From: Phycisphaerales bacterium UBA1926 | GTDB lineage: Bacteria; Planctomycetota; Phycisphaerae; Phycisphaerales; UBA1924 | Direction: 5' to 3' | Assembly: GCA_002337215.1 (NCBI GenBank) | Contig: DDFO01000028.1 | Location: forward strand, 10,169-17,649 | DNA: 7,481 nt | Shown: one piece after another, positions 6,501 through 7,481 of the stretch | Layout of the letters: each line of letters begins with the position of its first letter | How positions within the stretch are numbered: position 1 is the stretch's first letter | Notes under the pieces: model-generated | The model's input: only the letters and a program-made list of their open reading frames with translations | Databases searched by the model: none | Told to the model about the DNA's origin: nothing | Made by a program: the position numbers and the translations under genes

Positions 6501-7481
6501 GGGGCCGATCTCCAACGAGATCTCGTCGATCGCGTCGTGCACGCCGTAGGACGCCTGACGGAGTCTCTGCTGAAACTCATTGTCGGAGAGCGACGTGCTT
6601 GCGCGGTATTGCTCGAGCGCCGTTTCGAGCGCGTCGTAATCGGTGATCTTGCCGGTGGTCGGATCGCGGAGCGCATCCTCGGCGGCCTGGTAGGTCGCCA
6701 GCGCCGCGTCGTAGGTGTTGATCGACTGGGCGACCGCGGCCTGGTACGCGTCGTAATCCGCGGGGAGAGCGATGATCGCGGCGTTGATCTCGGGCTTGGG
6801 ATACATCCCTTGCTTCCAGGCGGACTCGTAGCCCGCGTCGTCGCGGATGTAGTCGCGGAGTGTGTCGGTGTTGTCCGTGACGCGCTCGGAGCCGTCTGGG
6901 TCCTGGTTCATCAGGACGTGGGTGAGCAGGAGCACCAGTTCACTGCTGTTGCCCAGCGAGCGCACCAGGGCACGCTCGTGCGCCTCGACGCGGTCGTCGA
7001 ACGCCGAGCGGCTGGTGACCTCCGGGAAACTGATCCCGAGCAGTTCGAGGGCACGCTCGTTGATGTCGGTATCGAACCCCCCGAGATTCGTGCTCGGGCT
7101 CGCGGAAATCTCCGCGGTCACCCGCGCGGCCCGCATTGCCGCGAGGAAGTTCGAGGGCCGGTTCAGATAGGGGTCGTCGGCGCGGAACGACTCCAACTCG
7201 GCCTCGAAGGCCTCGATGAAGTCCTCTGTCGCGGCACTCTCCGCCGCCGGGTTGCGCTCCATGAACGCGACCGTCGCGGCGATCGTGCCGATCACGCTCG
7301 GCTTGGTGCCGGGCGGGTTCGCCACCTCTCCCGTCACGTTCCCGCTCTCGTCGTAGATCGCGATGGCGCCGGCGATGAAATCGTCGCGGATGTACTCGGC
7401 GCGTCGGATCGCGTCCACGAAGCTCTGATACTCGGTGTCGTCGTCGATGCCGAAATCACTCGAAGGCGACGCGGCGGCGAC
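3570..7481 (-). CDS. Very large helical protein with coiled coil, Ig-like module and Cys-bounded tail (5' end missing)
   Basis: The frame is open from the window edge at 7481 to the TAA at 3570-3572, giving 1303 visible residues; the true start and any signal peptide lie outside. I do not recognise the family of the main body. Numbering from the edge, residues 1 to about 450 are mostly helical and acidic, with recurring Tyr-Asp-Ala units (about 242-292). A glycine/hydrophobic patch (LGMNVLGFGVAIL, about 407-419) precedes a coiled coil (about 451-521). A glycine-rich linker, NSGGGGDD, follows at about 561. The next 600 residues mix helices with aromatic-rich stretches (WYFARDY, AYWILSNDD). Near the end is an Ig/cadherin-like module (about 1157-1254), then a degenerate tail from Cys1257 to the final Cys-Gln. 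Only five Cys are visible. The Ig-like module and tail imply a secreted or surface protein; adhesin or toxin-like roles are both conceivable and unproven. The GTG at 7418-7416 is an internal valine: it has no ribosome binding site and the frame stays open upstream. Confidence 0.85.
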   Translation of the reverse strand, partial: VAAASPSSDFGIDDDTEYQSFVDAIRRAEYIRDDFIAGAIAIYDESGNVTGEVANPPGTKPSVIGTIAATVAFMERNPAAESAATEDFIEAFEAELESFRADDPYLNRPSNFLAAMRAARVTAEISASPSTNLGGFDTDINERALELLGISFPEVTSRSAFDDRVEAHERALVRSLGNSSELVLLLTHVLMNQDPDGSERVTDNTDTLRDYIRDDAGYESAWKQGMYPKPEINAAIIALPADYDAYQAAVAQSINTYDAALATYQAAEDALRDPTTGKITDYDALETALEQYRASTSLSDNEFQQRLRQASYGVHDAIDEISLEIGPDPLSLDETLGLTEAQLEAIALERRNDLREVSGERASISANAILMYQNVANAEYAERQLNLGAATLGANKNWTNAKAGTQLGMNVLGFGVAILDDDVTSAYGFFSDSVMTSLDLAENNESSGVTLDDVYIQIREVQHQIQAMQTQLNERFDIVEQKLDIVFDTMVEGFDVLAFGQQEIRTRIDQAIDLIQRRSSELSTLEGTLIRVNTDLIDLLFSQDLNDRVGVRFDGVDFPFNSGGGGDDFDSAASDFYTYAVNNADDAIYAGDPANVTADITAYLAAADENFTDSTSSSRINELIALSPAFLTGGSPILVPESVVSPEAWSMASTAYLQLASENPWYFARDYTGQGASRLDEMIAKGNDLIALAQAFRQTETDNGEEVPTLFKELVTNYKAKVAELQAHIDDSIERYLMLDNTVGPEIFDVPLSNGTHAIDPWLGNISVDSGPLVDAIEFYLPGRDHWNTLNGLPSPSGNQDWNEGYNSILGSISRSGTVGDHDLSKTYSLLDAATNGGNYRNAYWILSNDDGFDNRVNFYVELERTAGNYVNNGNWEARRRIQIRRQTRLCDPITGNCGSWSNDGLGTLNQLGGWADFMERMWPEFKHDLAPGSKISSGTVVGRGTYIGNTEERAIVEADQIELQNADQVRDKAHKALGTAREALRTAIYTDMLTPGINTYQGKSLVERLDALDDAEAILDAYVAVAFPNALERSGLLRSALRGAAPLRDINGDIIVAGSEVGLRGADVIEFVEQAFESDAESDIDLQNTNPDIHRIDDFFNDRIDLVYGELIAALDTPVQAAPYAEMVLAELKTLRERRNDLAVPDIYESQIEGAVQSVLDNDTRQVRIYDENGVPEYRTIEIDMSFTSGDDGYLEPANGTLQMFADGTFVYIPDDGFTGTDYFTYRARCNVAAEGENANYATSAPVMVRVRTLDCPLDLVDQGDDLGSEINAFDIRQYIGERTSAPSISGIIDAAIAGDCQ
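3573..3713 (-). other. Degenerate Cys-bounded tail of the large protein
   Basis: The last 47 residues run from CPLDLVDQGD to GDCQ. They contain a helix-like INAFDIRQYI, resembling the helix after the calcium loop in dockerin-like tails, but the spacing of Asp residues (DLVDQGDDLGSE) is not a clean EF-hand loop. They end in GIIDAAIAGDCQ. The position, the Cys near each end and the 'NAFDI' helix suggest a diverged relative of the tails at 2427 and 2910. This homology is inference. Confidence 0.45.
3720..4013 (-). other. Ig/cadherin-like (Big_9-type) module of the large protein
   Basis: Starting from VLDNDT, the region carries NGTLQMFADGTFVYIPDDG followed by FTGTDYFTYRARC and ending VMVRVRTLDC. 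This is the usual signature of the roughly 90-residue beta-sandwich found in tandem in large bacterial surface proteins ('NGTL.l..dGtftYtP..gftGtDsFtY.v.d....s....v.i.V'). Here there is only one copy. Such modules normally act as extracellular spacers or adhesive units, sometimes binding calcium. Confidence 0.75.
5919..6131 (-). other. Coiled-coil segment of the large protein
   Basis: This codes for about 70 residues with heptad-spaced Ile, Leu, Val, Met and Phe: VYIQIREVQHQIQAMQTQLN, then ERFDIVEQKLDIVFDTM, then IRTRIDQAIDLI up to RRSSEL. No proline and only two glycines (EGF and FGQ, mid-segment) occur. The two glycines could mark a turn, making a helical hairpin. The pattern implies oligomerisation or an elongated helical bundle. 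Confidence 0.7.

Noticed and set aside
7416..7418. GTG as the start of the large gene
   Set aside because: The frame stays open for 21 further codons to the window edge, there is no ribosome binding site before it, and no signal peptide follows. It reads better as an internal valine.

Overview
The window is GC-rich and almost fully coding. The best clue to its origin is a pair of 57-residue C-terminal tails, on the proteins at 1755-2600 and 2737-3489. Each starts with Cys-Asn-Ala-Ala-Asp-Leu, carries one intact dockerin-type calcium loop (DLN-x-DGIYDL-x-D) and ends in Gly-Gly-Cys-Pro. Tails of this kind are, to my knowledge, characteristic of secreted proteins of Planctomycetota of the class Phycisphaerae. 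This taxonomic call is inference from motif style; no rRNA or marker gene is present.

Layout. Positions 1-70 lie downstream of the first gene and hold two hairpins. A sugar-type cation symporter of the GPH/MelB branch of the major facilitator superfamily is on the minus strand (71-1543). A divergent intergenic region (1544-1754) holds a good plus-strand promoter overlapped by an imperfect palindrome, which is also built from ACAGT repeats. The plus-strand gene 1755-2600 encodes a secreted protein with a carbohydrate-binding-module-like beta-sandwich and the dockerin-like tail. A strong hairpin terminator (2647-2690) separates it from a convergent minus-strand gene (2737-3489), another exported protein with the same type of tail. 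Upstream of that on the same strand, after an 80-base gap, is a very large gene (3570 to beyond 7481). It is cut at its 5' end by the window edge, with 1303 residues visible. The protein is mostly alpha-helical with a central coiled coil, an Ig/cadherin-like 'NGTL...ADGTF-Y-P..GFTGTD.FTY' module near the C terminus, and a degenerate Cys-bounded tail.

How they may work together. The divergent pair (inner-membrane sugar symporter plus secreted carbohydrate-binding-like protein) looks like a small carbohydrate-acquisition unit under shared control. The two minus-strand genes on the right could be co-transcribed and both appear to be extracytoplasmic proteins. Three of the four proteins end in Cys-bounded tails, suggesting a common, unproven sorting or surface-attachment route. 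The large protein is the least explained item: I recognise its Ig-like module and coiled coil but no family for its main body. I found no RNA genes, mobile elements, CRISPR arrays or defence genes.
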